Source: Pontibacter liquoris (GTDB lineage Bacteria; Bacteroidota; Bacteroidia; Cytophagales; Hymenobacteraceae). Taken from it: 64,000 bases of DNA. The stretch is taken from NCBI RefSeq assembly GCF_022758235.1, contig NZ_JALEBG010000001.1, positions 1,922,001-1,986,000 on the forward strand. Reading direction: 5' to 3'. The translations under genes were made by a program, and so were the position numbers. Positions within the stretch are counted from its first letter, which is position 1. Every line of letters starts with the position of its first letter. The notes below the pieces were generated by a model. It was not told the origin of the DNA and made no database searches. It saw nothing but the letters and a program-made list of their open reading frames with translations. Shown here piece by piece: positions 16,610 through 26,700 of the stretch.

Positions 16610-19153
16610 TTAGGTCTGTGACCTTGCTGGCTGCGAGATGATGGCATTTGCCTGCCTGCTATGTAGCCTTTTGCGCCATTTCACCGCTTCATACCAGATC
16701 ACTGACAGAAAACCGATCAGCAAACTGGTACTTAGTTGCGACAAGGGTAATGCCACAAATCCGAAGAAATTCGCAAGTGGTCTTACATATACCAGTAAGC
16801 CTGTAATAGCGATGGTTAAGCTGATAATAAGCGGTACGAGGTTATTTTTATATTTCAGTGAGGTGAGTACAGAGTAGTAAAAGGAGCGGTTCACGAGCGT
16901 AAGAAAAATGTTCGCTGTGATCAGCGCTGTGAATACCATGGTGCGGGTCAGCGACTCGCCAAAGCCTTGCTGTACGGCATATTGGTAAATTGTGAGCGTT
17001 CCGGCCGTGATCATCAACCCCTGCACTATACTTGTTGTCAGCTCCTTCCAGTTAAAAAAGGTGGTGGTAAATGGCCGCGGTTTCTGAAGCATGATGTTCT
17101 TCTCCATCGGTTCGTTTTCATAGATGATGGAGCAAGTCGGGCCCATGATCAGCTCCAGAAAAATAATATGAATAGGCGAGAAGAGGTTAGGATACACCCA
17201 GCCCAGAGCCAGCGGCAGAAAGACCGTCAGGATAATGGGAATATGGATGGAGATAATATATTGAATGGCTTTTTTTAGATTGGTGTAGATGCGCCTGCCC
17301 ATAGCCACGGCTTCCACCATTTTGGACAGGTCGTCTTCCATCAATACTAGCGAAGCGGCTTGTTTGGCCAGCTCTGTTCCTTTCTTGCCCATGGCTATAC
17401 CGATATGGGCCGCTTTCAGTGCCGGTCCATCGTTTACGCCGTCTCCCGTCATAGCCACGATCTGTTGATCGGCTTTCAGGGCATTAATGATCTTTAGTTT
17501 GGCATCCGGAAACATGCGGGTAAACACATTTACCTCCATCACCCTTTGCTGTAATTCCGGTTCGGGTAAGCGCATCAGCTCCTCTCCCGTAATGCTTTTC
17601 TCATATCCCCGGAAACCGATCTGGCGGGCAATGGCCATCGTCGTTGCTGCATTATCGCCGGTTACTATTTTTACGATGATTCCTGCTGTATAAAAATTTT
17701 CTAACACCGCATGGATGTTCTTTTTTGGCGGATCATAAAAAGCCACTAGCCCTTTAAATGAAAACGGCAGTTGCTGCTGCTGTTCCGGAAAGTCGTTGCT
17801 AGTAAAAGCTGCTTCTCCCACACCTAAAACTCGGAAGCCTTCCGTAGCCAGCGCCAGCAGGGCCGCCTCTGTCTGTTGTTTTTCGGCAGGCGTAAGTTCA
17901 CAGATCTGCAGTAAAGTCTCAGGTGCGCCTTTAGCCGCTATAATGCGGTGGCTTGCTTCATCTTCGAACACATGTGTCATCATGGGAGGCTTACCTCCCA
18001 GCGGGTATTCGTGTACCATTTTATAGTATGGCCTTTCATCCGCGCTTTGCAGGTTGGCATAAGCCTGGTGCAGGGCCACTTCCATGGGGTCGAAAGGCAC
18101 GGGCTCGCTGGCCCACATAGCCAACCGGACCAATTCATGTTCCGCTTCATTCCATGCTTCTTCCGGCGATGTGATCCTTTGAGAGGCGAGTGCAAAAAGC
18201 CGGGCCAGGCTCATTTTGTTTTCCGTGATGGTACCGGTCTTATCGGTGCAGATCACCGTAGCGCTGCCCAGGGTCTCTACCGTTTTCATCTGTTTTACAA
18301 TGATGCCCATTTTCATCAGGCGCCACGCTCCAAGCGCCATAAAGGTGGTAAACGCCACTGGAATTTCTTCCGGAAGGATGCTCATCGCCAGGGTCAGGGC
18401 CTTAAGTAAACTATCCAGCAAGTGGTAGGACATTACATAATTGATGCCCCATACGATAAAGAAGATGACTGCGCCTGCCACCACCATTTTCTTCACAAAG
18501 TTGGTGATCTGCTGCTCCAGCGGTGTTTTTTCTTCCGTTATACTTTCCAGGCTTTTGCCGATCTTCCCTAATCTGGTTTCATTTCCTACAGCCAAAACCG
18601 TGGCAAGGGCCAGTCCGCTGGCTACGGTGGTGCCCTGGTAAATATAATGATCTTCTGTTGTCGCATCTTTGGAAACGGCCAGGGATTCCCCTGTGAGGAT
18701 AGCCTCGTTCACGGAAAAGTCATTGGAGTGCACAATTGTACCGTCGGCGGCAATCAAGGTGCCTTCCTCCACCATCAAACTATCACCAACAACCAACTCC
18801 GCGCTTTTGATCTCAGTTACCTGGCCATCCCGAATCACATGACAGGTAGGTTGGGTAAAAGCTTTCAGCTTTTCTAATGCGTGCCGGCTTTTCGTATCCT
18901 GGTACAGCGAAATAGCGGCTACCAGCACTATAGCTGCCGCCAGAAAAAGGGCATCGCCGGGTTTGCCGCTGAGGTAATAAATAAAAGCCGCTACAAATAA
19001 TAGGAGCACCATCGGCTCCTTGATCAGGCTTTTGAGAGCATCCAGAAAGCCACTTTCTTTTTTATAAGTTAATGTATTGGGGCCATACTTTTCCCTTGCT
19101 GCCGCCACCTGCGCCTGACTTAAACCCCGTATATTAAAATTGTTTGCAGACAT
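16610..19153 (-). CDS. Calcium-type cation-transporting P-type ATPase
   Basis: 847 residues. It carries an N-terminal cation-ATPase domain, actuator motif TGES, phosphorylation site DKTGTIT (Asp304), nucleotide-binding KGAPE, hinge TGDGVNDGPAL, and about ten membrane segments. Helix 4 carries ILPEEIPVA and helix 6 region LELIMGPTCSI with the following ENEPMEKN, as in bacterial P2-type Ca2+/Mn2+ exporters. Helix 6 has Gly where SERCA-type pumps have Asp, so the ion specificity is uncertain. It resides in the inner membrane. It is divergent from the ATP-cone gene at 19399, with 245 bases between. Confidence 0.87.
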   Translation of the reverse strand: MSANNFNIRGLSQAQVAAAREKYGPNTLTYKKESGFLDALKSLIKEPMVLLLFVAAFIYYLSGKPGDALFLAAAIVLVAAISLYQDTKSRHALEKLKAFTQPTCHVIRDGQVTEIKSAELVVGDSLMVEEGTLIAADGTIVHSNDFSVNEAILTGESLAVSKDATTEDHYIYQGTTVASGLALATVLAVGNETRLGKIGKSLESITEEKTPLEQQITNFVKKMVVAGAVIFFIVWGINYVMSYHLLDSLLKALTLAMSILPEEIPVAFTTFMALGAWRLMKMGIIVKQMKTVETLGSATVICTDKTGTITENKMSLARLFALASQRITSPEEAWNEAEHELVRLAMWASEPVPFDPMEVALHQAYANLQSADERPYYKMVHEYPLGGKPPMMTHVFEDEASHRIIAAKGAPETLLQICELTPAEKQQTEAALLALATEGFRVLGVGEAAFTSNDFPEQQQQLPFSFKGLVAFYDPPKKNIHAVLENFYTAGIIVKIVTGDNAATTMAIARQIGFRGYEKSITGEELMRLPEPELQQRVMEVNVFTRMFPDAKLKIINALKADQQIVAMTGDGVNDGPALKAAHIGIAMGKKGTELAKQAASLVLMEDDLSKMVEAVAMGRRIYTNLKKAIQYIISIHIPIILTVFLPLALGWVYPNLFSPIHIIFLELIMGPTCSIIYENEPMEKNIMLQKPRPFTTTFFNWKELTTSIVQGLMITAGTLTIYQYAVQQGFGESLTRTMVFTALITANIFLTLVNRSFYYSVLTSLKYKNNLVPLIISLTIAITGLLVYVRPLANFFGFVALPLSQLSTSLLIGFLSVIWYEAVKWRKRLHSRQANAIISQPARSQT

Positions 19154-19398
19154 AGTTGGTAACGTTTGAAAAAGGGAATTCCTAAACAGCCAGGTTCTTA
19201 ACAGGTATCCTGATTTTTTCTGTTACATATGCGCCCTGGCTTCAGGCAGGCTCACCAGACGCTTTAACTTACTTTAAGCTGCAGGTTTTTAAGCGGATAT
19301 ACCTTGTTTATACTTAAAAGTTTATAACTTAATGCTATGTGTGCAGGCCTAAACTGTGTAGATGGTCAGCTTATCCGGCTTTAACTTGAAGTCATAGT

Positions 19399-20256
19399 AT
19401 GAAGAATGAAACAGACACGCTGGAAGTAGTTAAGTCTTCGGGCGAGAAAGCGGTTTTTTCTGTCAGGAAGCTTACAAACTCCTTGCGCCGCTCCGGTGCC
19501 GATCCTGCTTTGATAGACACTGTATTGCAGCAACTTGAACCCACATTATATGAGGGTATCACCACCAAAGAGATTTACAGGAAGGCATTCAGCATACTTA
19601 AAAAACTATCCAGAGCCACTGCCGCCCGGTATAGCCTGAAAGAAGGTATCATGCAGCTGGGCCCCACCGGATTCCCGTTCGAAAAATTTGTAGCGGAGAT
19701 CCTCAAAACCCAGGGGTACCACACCCGCATCGGTGTGTTTATAGACGGGCATTGCGTGCGGCACGAGATAGACATCATTGCCCAAAAAGAAGGCATCACG
19801 CACATGATCGAGTGCAAGTTTCATAACCAGAGCGGCACTAAAAGCGATGTCAAGATCCCGATGTATATTCATTCCAGGTTTAAAGATGTGGAGAACGAGC
19901 AAGTAGCTGAAAATACCTTTGAAGTACGCTTCCATCAAGGGTGGGTGGTAACCAATACCCGTTTTACCGATGATGCCGTAAAGTATGGCACCTGCATGAA
20001 CATGCACCTGATGGGATGGGATTTTCCGGCAAAGGGCAGCCTGAAAGATTATGTGAATTCCTTCGAATTATACCCGCTCACCTGCCTTACCTCGCTTACG
20101 CATGCTGAAAAACAACTGCTGCTGGCTCATAAACTAGTGCTTTGCAAAGAACTGCTGCACAACAGGCAGGTACTGCTCCAAGCTGGCCTAAAACCACACC
20201 TGCTGGAGAACGTCCTGAAAGAGGTGAAAAGCCTCTGTGGCCACCTTCCTGCTTAG
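19399..20256 (+). CDS. ATP-cone domain fused to a PD-(D/E)xK restriction-endonuclease-like domain
   Basis: 285 residues, soluble. Residues about 6-90 match the ATP-cone (VVKSSGEKAVFSVRKLTNSLRRSG ... GITTKEIYRKAFSILKK, split over the domain), which binds ATP/dATP as a regulatory switch in ribonucleotide reductase and NrdR. Residues about 92-195 form a restriction-endonuclease-like core with the catalytic pattern HEID (D125) followed by ECK (E138, K140). A helical tail (about 232-285) ends the protein. A nucleotide-sensing nuclease is the natural reading, but the substrate is unknown. It is the first gene of a run with an AMP phosphorylase-like gene (84 bases on) and a PRPP synthase-like gene. 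Confidence 0.8.
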   Translation: MKNETDTLEVVKSSGEKAVFSVRKLTNSLRRSGADPALIDTVLQQLEPTLYEGITTKEIYRKAFSILKKLSRATAARYSLKEGIMQLGPTGFPFEKFVAEILKTQGYHTRIGVFIDGHCVRHEIDIIAQKEGITHMIECKFHNQSGTKSDVKIPMYIHSRFKDVENEQVAENTFEVRFHQGWVVTNTRFTDDAVKYGTCMNMHLMGWDFPAKGSLKDYVNSFELYPLTCLTSLTHAEKQLLLAHKLVLCKELLHNRQVLLQAGLKPHLLENVLKEVKSLCGHLPA

Positions 20257-20340
20257 CTTAAATGTCTTTTTGGTTTCAAACTGATCAGAAAACTAACTAA
20301 CATTTAAACATTTAGCGTACATGCTCTTAAACATCCCGGT

Positions 20341-21855
20341 ATGGCAGAGCAGCACAGCAACATCCTTCTTCTCCGCAAATTAGGTATTGATACGCACACG
20401 GAAAACATGATCTTTGTGCGGGCCGATTCGCAGGTGTGCCGTTCGGAGGGCTTTACCGCCAGCACCCGCGTGACGATTCATTTCGGGACACGGAGCATTG
20501 TCGCTACCCTGATCGTGATCACCTCCAGACTGCTTTCAGAAGGCGAAGCTTCTCTCTCGGAGAATGCATTTGAAAGCCTGCAAGTGCAGGAGGGGGATCG
20601 GGTAACAGTGGAGCACCTGCGGCCAATCGTATCCTTCCGCGACGTACGTGCCAAAATGTTCGATAAAAAATTTAACGCGCAGGCGCTGCAAGGCATCATC
20701 GCTGATATCACCAACGGGTATTATTCCCATATTGAGATTGCAGCGTTTGTTACGGCCTGCTCCGGCGACAACCTGGCCCTGGATGAGGTGATCTACCTTA
20801 CCAAAGCCATGATCGACTCCGGATCACGCCTGAGTTGGCACAAACCCATGATCATAGACAAACACTGTGTGGGCGGTTTGCCAGGTAACCGTACCACGCC
20901 CATTATTGTCCCGATTATAGCCGCTGCCGGGCTCACCATCCCCAAGACCTCCTCCAGGGCCATTACTTCGCCCGCAGGGACAGCCGATGTGGTTGAAACG
21001 ATGACGCCCGTTAACCTGACGCTGGCACAGATCAGGCACGTGATCCGAAAAGAAGGCGGGTGCATGGTTTGGGGAGGCGCCGTAAAGTTAAGCCCGGCCG
21101 ATGATCTTATTATTTATGTAGAGAAAGCGCTGGATGTGGACAGTGCCGGCCAGATGATCGCCTCGGTATTATCGAAAAAAGCGGCAGCAGGTTCTACACA
21201 TACCATCATTGACATTCCGGTAGGAGACACCGCAAAAGTGCGCTCCAAAGAAGAAGCTTTTCTGTTGGAGTATTACTTCCGGGCCGTGGGTCTTTCCATT
21301 GGCCTGGAGGTGGAGGTGCTGATTACGGATGGTTCTCAACCAGTAGGGCGGGGCATAGGCCCGGTGTTGGAAGCCAAAGATGTGCTGTCTGTCCTGCGCA
21401 ACGAACCTGAAGCGCCCGCCGACCTAAAAGAACGATCTTTGAAACTGGCCGGTTTGATGCTGGAAACAGCTGGCGTAACGGATAAAGGCAAGGGATTAGC
21501 CCATGCCCGGCAACTGCTGGTGAGCGGGGCCGCTTTAGACAAGTTTTATAAGATATGCGAGGCGCAGGGCGGATTTCACGAACCGGTTACTGCTGCTCTT
21601 AGCCATGATGTGCTGGCCGGCGAGCAGGGCACTATAACACGGATCGATAACCGAAAGTTGGCGAAGGTTGCCAAACTAGCCGGTGCCCCTAAATCACCGG
21701 GAGCAGGGCTTCACTTTAAAGCGCCTTTAGGTACCCGGGTGCAGAAGGGGCAGCCGCTTTTTACTATCTATTCCGAATCGGAGGGCGAGCTTGCCTATGC
21801 GCTGAATTACCTGCATAATACCAACCACGTGCTGAAAATTGATCCTAAAAGATGA
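20341..21855 (+). CDS. AMP phosphorylase / thymidine phosphorylase family enzyme (archaeal-type length)
   Basis: 504 residues. The family signature is clear: KHCVGGLPGNRTTPI, then SSRAITSPAGTADVVE, as in pyrimidine-nucleoside phosphorylases. At about 500 residues, with an extra N-terminal domain of about 80 residues, it matches the archaeal AMP phosphorylases (DeoA-like, TIGR02645 group) rather than the 440-residue bacterial DeoA. Archaeal enzymes convert NMP plus phosphate into base plus ribose 1,5-bisphosphate. No Rubisco or R15P isomerase gene is in the window. The stop overlaps the next start by four bases (ATGA), so the two are translationally coupled. Confidence 0.85.
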   Translation: MAEQHSNILLLRKLGIDTHTENMIFVRADSQVCRSEGFTASTRVTIHFGTRSIVATLIVITSRLLSEGEASLSENAFESLQVQEGDRVTVEHLRPIVSFRDVRAKMFDKKFNAQALQGIIADITNGYYSHIEIAAFVTACSGDNLALDEVIYLTKAMIDSGSRLSWHKPMIIDKHCVGGLPGNRTTPIIVPIIAAAGLTIPKTSSRAITSPAGTADVVETMTPVNLTLAQIRHVIRKEGGCMVWGGAVKLSPADDLIIYVEKALDVDSAGQMIASVLSKKAAAGSTHTIIDIPVGDTAKVRSKEEAFLLEYYFRAVGLSIGLEVEVLITDGSQPVGRGIGPVLEAKDVLSVLRNEPEAPADLKERSLKLAGLMLETAGVTDKGKGLAHARQLLVSGAALDKFYKICEAQGGFHEPVTAALSHDVLAGEQGTITRIDNRKLAKVAKLAGAPKSPGAGLHFKAPLGTRVQKGQPLFTIYSESEGELAYALNYLHNTNHVLKIDPKR

Positions 21856-22739
21856 AACCCGTTCTTTTCGCTTTGCCCGGCAACGAAGCTTTAACGCAGT
21901 CGCTGGCTGTTATACTTGGCGCAGAAGTAGGCGAAGTTATGATCAGGCATTTTCCGGATGGTGAAACCTACGTGCGCGTACTCTCCCCTGTAAAAGCAAA
22001 AAAGGTAGTGCTGGTCTGCACCCTGCACCCGCCCGATGATAAACTCTTGCCCTTATACTTTCTGTCGGCGCTGTTGCGTGAGCTTGGAGCTGCCAGCATT
22101 TGCTTGGTGGCGCCTTACCTGGCGTATATGCGGCAGGACAAGCAATTTCAACCGGGCGAGGCCTTAACTTCCCGCTACTTTGCCGGCCTGCTGGCAAGTA
22201 TAACCAACAGCCTCATCACCATCGATCCGCACCTGCACCGTTTCCATAACATGGAGGCGCTTTATACCATACCTGCGCTGGCCCTTCATGCAGCCCCGGC
22301 ATTAGCCCGGTGGGTAAAACATGAAGTTGCACACCCTATACTTATCGGGCCGGATGAAGAAAGTATGCAATGGGTGAAAGAAGTTGCTTCGTTAGCCGGC
22401 GCACCTTACCTGGTGCTGCAGAAAACCCGTTTAAGCGACGAGAAAGTAGCGGTAACACAGCCGCAGCTGGCCGCATATCCACAGCATACTCCGGTACTGG
22501 TAGATGATATTATCTCGACGGGCCATACGATGATGGAGACGGTGCAGCACCTCAAACCTTTATCGGCGCAAAAGCCTATTTGCGTGGGCGTGCATGCTGT
22601 TTTTGCCGCAGGCGCTTACGAGGCGCTGCTGCAGGCGGGCGCTGCAAGGGTGGTTACCAGCAACACCATCCCGCATATTTCCAATGCCATCCCGATCGAC
22701 AGCTTACTGGCGGAAGCCATTGCGAAATGGGCTATTTAA
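21852..22739 (+). CDS. Ribose-phosphate pyrophosphokinase (PRPP synthase) family protein
   Basis: 295 residues, shorter than housekeeping Prs (about 310). Motifs: RHFPDGETYV near the N-terminus, PYLAYMRQDKQFQPGE (flexible loop region of class III/archaeal-type enzymes), DPHLHRF, and the PRPP-binding loop VLVDDIISTGHTM. The reaction would be ribose 5-phosphate plus ATP to PRPP plus AMP. Overlap with the phosphorylase gene suggests a joint route from nucleotide breakdown to PRPP or back. It is probably a second copy beside a housekeeping prs elsewhere; this is inference. Confidence 0.83.
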   Translation: MKPVLFALPGNEALTQSLAVILGAEVGEVMIRHFPDGETYVRVLSPVKAKKVVLVCTLHPPDDKLLPLYFLSALLRELGAASICLVAPYLAYMRQDKQFQPGEALTSRYFAGLLASITNSLITIDPHLHRFHNMEALYTIPALALHAAPALARWVKHEVAHPILIGPDEESMQWVKEVASLAGAPYLVLQKTRLSDEKVAVTQPQLAAYPQHTPVLVDDIISTGHTMMETVQHLKPLSAQKPICVGVHAVFAAGAYEALLQAGAARVVTSNTIPHISNAIPIDSLLAEAIAKWAI

Positions 22740-22921
22740 AGATACACGTTAATGCCCCGGTAGAAGCGAAACCAAGTTCGGGTAAAGTAGCCTGTTATCC
22801 GGCTAACAGTTGAACATGCGGCAAACGATATCGCAAAAATAAGGCGCAACAATCCTGTGCGCCTTGTAAGATGCCTTGCTTTGGGGGTGTGTACAAGGTT
22901 AAGCGAGATGGCAAACCACCA

Positions 22922-23038
22922 TTACATCCAGTAATGATCGAAATGTTTACGACTTGGCTTCTGTTTGCCATACATATAGTAAAGCAGGTAGCCTAGGGCG
23001 TAAAATGCCAGAACCAGGGTTATGATTATAATTTCCAT
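22922..23038 (-). CDS. Small single-pass membrane protein, 38 residues
   Basis: ATG at 23036-23038, stop TAA at 22922-22924. The product starts MEIIIITLVLAFYALGYLLY and continues YMYGKQKPSRKHFDHYWM: one transmembrane helix followed by a short basic, aromatic-rich tail. An AAGGAG sequence (23040-23045 on the minus strand) lies just before the start, slightly close, and such sequences are rare in this phylum. The layout (helix at N-terminus, charged tail) resembles small subunits of membrane complexes. I do not recognise a family. No partner gene is adjacent. Confidence 0.55.
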   Translation of the reverse strand: MEIIIITLVLAFYALGYLLYYMYGKQKPSRKHFDHYWM

Positions 23039-23252
23039 AGCTCCTTATACGGAAGAAGCAAAGAAAATATAGCTTTACACAGGAAAGAGGCGCCATTTTC
23101 TTTTCCTTTTAGTGCTCCGACTTATACTTAACAAAAATTTTAAGGGTACTTTTATGAAGTTTGGTTTTCTGCTGATACCCTGATAGTTGCGATATCCGGC
23201 GGTATACGTTCCAAAAAGCAAGCTCCCGTGCTACTTTAATTTACCTTCAGAA

Positions 23253-23465
23253 TTATACTTCGAATGAGACAAGAAGAAAACCAACGCCTATCCATATTAC
23301 GGGCACGGTTGAAACTTTAAACCAACTTCCTTGCGCTGGTGGCTGGTAAAAATTACTGTCAGGCCGCAACAGGTATACGCTTGTTTTGCCAGCATTCGCC
23401 CTGTCAGTCTTCAAGGCCTTCATAAGTTTATTACCCGGTTCTTTCCGCATACTTCCTGTAGTCAT
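23253..23465 (-). CDS. Doubtful small ORF with C-terminal hydrophobic segment
   Basis: 70 codons from ATG 23463-23465. The N-terminal part is basic and polar; the end (PVIWIGVGFLLVSFEV) is hydrophobic and could be a tail anchor. There is no clear ribosome site and no recognised family. It may be chance. Confidence 0.22.
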   Translation of the reverse strand: MTTGSMRKEPGNKLMKALKTDRANAGKTSVYLLRPDSNFYQPPAQGSWFKVSTVPVIWIGVGFLLVSFEV

Positions 23466-23641
23466 GTTAAAAACTGATCTTTATCATCGCTATAATGCTT
23501 TAAAAATAAGATTTTTACCACCTGGTAATACATCTTTCCTCGTCTTGCAAAGCATCCGGTAAATGCGCAAGAATATATGAAGTAGCGCTGAAATTACTTT
23601 AAATGACATGAAGGAAGCGCTCACATAACCTGGCAAAGGAT

Positions 23642-23649
23642 TATCTTTG
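23642..23649 (+). promoter_or_regulatory. -7 box upstream of the metal efflux operon
   Basis: TATCTTTG, a full match to TAnnTTTG, about 100 bases before the cusA-like start. No TTG element at the right distance is visible, so it may depend on an activator. Confidence 0.45.
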
Positions 23650-23750
23650 GCTCAAGAGTTCTATTACCTCCTTGTATAGGGGAGGCTATAGCGGATACAG
23701 CGGACATCTTTTTCGTTCGGTAGCGAGCGGCATATATAAAGAAAAGCATT

Positions 23751-26700
23751 ATGCTGAATAGGATCATTTCCTTCTCCATACAGAATAAGCTCATCATCGG
23801 GCTTTTTGTATTTGCCTTGATCATAGTTGGTGTGTACAACGTTTACCGGCTGCCCATCGATGCCGTACCTGATATAACTAATAACCAGGTACAGGTGATC
23901 ACCGTGGCGCCTTCGCTGGGCGCCCCCGATATTGAGCGGCTGGTAACATTTCCGGTTGAGCAGGCCAACAGCAATATTCCGGGACTTAAAGAAATACGCA
24001 GCTTTTCCCGTTTCGGGCTTTCCCTGGTTACCATTGTTTTTGAGGATGGGGTGGAAGTATACTGGGCCCGACAACAAGTGGCTGAGCGCCTCCAAACCGT
24101 AGCTAACCAGATACCGCAGGGCGTGGGTACGCCAGAGCTCGGGCCTGTTACATCGGGCCTTGGCGAGATCTACCAATATGTGGTGCGCCCCAAAAAAGGC
24201 TACGAAGGCAAGTATGACGCCATGGAACTGCGCACGATTCAGGACTGGATTGTGCGGCGGCAATTGCTGGGCGTGCCGGGTGTAGCTGATGTGAGTAGTT
24301 TTGGCGGTTATCTGAAACAATACGAGATCGCTGTTGATCCTGCCCGCCTGAAGTCCTATGGCCTCTCGATCGCGGATGTATTCACCGCACTTGAAAAAAA
24401 CAACCAGAACACAGGCGGCTCCTACATCGACAAAGGCGATGCCGTGCTTTTCATCCGCAGTGAAGGCTTGCTGGGCTCCCTGGAAGACATCCGAAGTATA
24501 GCGGTCCGGACTACAGAAAACGGCACGCCGCTGTATCTGCGCGATGTGGCGGAAGTAGGCTTTGGCCATGCGACCCGTTTCGGAACTATGACCTACAACG
24601 ATCAGGGCGAAGTGTCCGGTGCTGTGGTTATGATGCTGAAAGGGGCTAACAGCAACCAGGTGATCAAAGACGTTAAAATGCGTATTGCCCAGATTCAGGA
24701 AACCCTGCCGGAGGGCGTGGTGATCGAAGCGTTCCTGGATCGCACAAAAATGGTGAACAATGCTATCAGTACGGTAGAGAAAAACCTACTGGAAGGGGCG
24801 CTAATCGTGGTATTTGTGCTGGTACTGTTCCTGGGCAACCTACGCGCCGGCCTGATCGTCGCCTCTGTCATTCCGCTGGCCATGTTATTTGCTATAACCA
24901 TGATGAACACCTTTGGTGTGAGCGGAAACCTGATGAGCCTGGGCGCTCTGGACTTTGGCCTGATCGTGGACGGAGCCGTGATCATAGTGGAGGCGGTGCT
25001 GCACACGTTCCACTTTAACAAGCGCTTTGCCACCACCAACCGCATCGACCAGGCACAAATGGACGAGACGGTGCAGCAATCGGCCAGCCGCATGATGAAC
25101 AGCGCCATCTTCGGGCAGATCATCATCTTGATCGTATACCTTCCCATACTTTCGTTGCAGGGAATAGAAGGCAAAATGTTCCGACCGATGGCGCAAACCG
25201 TAACCTTTGCCCTGGTTGGCGCTGCCATACTTTCGCTTACGTATGTGCCGATGATGAGCGCGCTGTTCCTGAGCAAAAAGATCAGCCATAAAGCCACTTT
25301 CTCGGACCGGATGATGGCTCGGATGGAGAAATTTTACCAGAAATACCTGCGCCGCGTGATCGCCTTTCCCAGAACCGTTCTTGCCACTGCGCTGGCGTTG
25401 TTTGCGGGAGCAGTTATGGTGTTGATGACTTTAGGAGGTGAGTTCATACCCAGCCTGGAGGAAGGCGACTTTGCGGTGGATACCCGCGTGCTGACGGGCA
25501 GCAACCTGAATACCACCATTAAGGCTACCCAACAGGCCGCTGGCATCCTGCTCGAGCGCTTCCCTGAGGTGGAGAAAGTAGTGACCAAGATCGGCTCCGG
25601 CGAGATCCCCACCGATCCAATGCCCATTGAGGCCAGCGATATGATGGTGATCCTGAAGCCGAAGAAAAGCTGGACTTCCGCAACCTCCTTTGATGAGCTA
25701 GCCACAAAAATGGGGATCGCGATACAGGAGGTGCCCGGCATTACGGCCGGATTTCAGTACCCGGTGCAGATGCGCTTTAATGAGCTGATGACGGGTGCCC
25801 GCCAGGATGTGGTTTGCAAGATTTTCGGCGAAGACCTGGATACGCTGGCCACTTACGCCAAGCAACTGGGGGCGCTGGCAGGGACGGTAGAAGGAGCAAC
25901 CGACCTCTATATCGAAACGGTTACAGGCATGCCGCAAATCGTGATCAGGTATAATCATGGCGCCATTGCCCAGTACGGCTCCAATATTGCTGAAATCAAC
26001 CGCACGGTAAATGCTGCCTTTGCAGGTGTTAGCAGTGGCCTTGTATTTGAAGGCGAACGGCGCTTTGATCTTGTTGTGCGCTTGCAGGGCGAACTCCGTA
26101 AGAACCTGACCGATGTGCAGAACCTGCTCATTCCTACCCAGGGAGGGCAGCAGGTGCCGCTTTACCTGCTGGCGGATGTGCAGCTGCAGGAAGGCCCTTA
26201 CCAGATACAACGCGAAGATGCCAAACGGCGCATCATGGTGGGCTTTAACGTTCGCGGCCGCGATGTACAAAGTATAGTAAGCGAACTGCAGCAAAAGGTA
26301 CAACAAAAACTAAAGCTACCCTCGGGCTATTACGTGGTGTATGGCGGCGCTTTTGAAAACCTGGAGGCTGCCCGCAAGCGCCTTAGCGTGGCAGTACCGG
26401 TTGCGCTGGGGCTTATATTCCTGCTCTTATACTTCGCTTTCCGGTCGGTACGCTACGGCCTGCTGATCTATTCTGCCATTCCTTTGTCGGCTATTGGTGG
26501 TATTTTTGCCCTGTGGCTGCGCCAGATGCCCTTCAGTATTTCGGCCGGGGTCGGATTTATTGCCCTGTTCGGCGTGGCCGTACTCAATGGCATCGTAATG
26601 ATTGCCGAATTTAACCGGCTGCGGCTGGCGGGTGGTATGAGCCTGCAGGAGATTGTGCTGGAAGGCACCAGGTCCAGGTTGCGCCCGGTGCTGATGACGG

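Larger units (their letters stand above)
22740..23750. other. Intergenic kilobase before the metal efflux operon
   Basis: The stretch holds a 38-codon membrane ORF on the minus strand (22922-23038), a doubtful 70-codon frame (23253-23465), and the probable promoter of the efflux operon at 23642. The rest shows no gene. AAGTATA/TATACTT occurs near 23125 and 23255. Confidence 0.45.

Noticed and set aside
17130..17170. Gly in helix 6 of the P-type ATPase where SERCA has Asp
   Set aside because: Noted, but the surrounding MGPTCSI and ENEP pattern looks like a normal bacterial subgroup, so I do not treat it as a defect.
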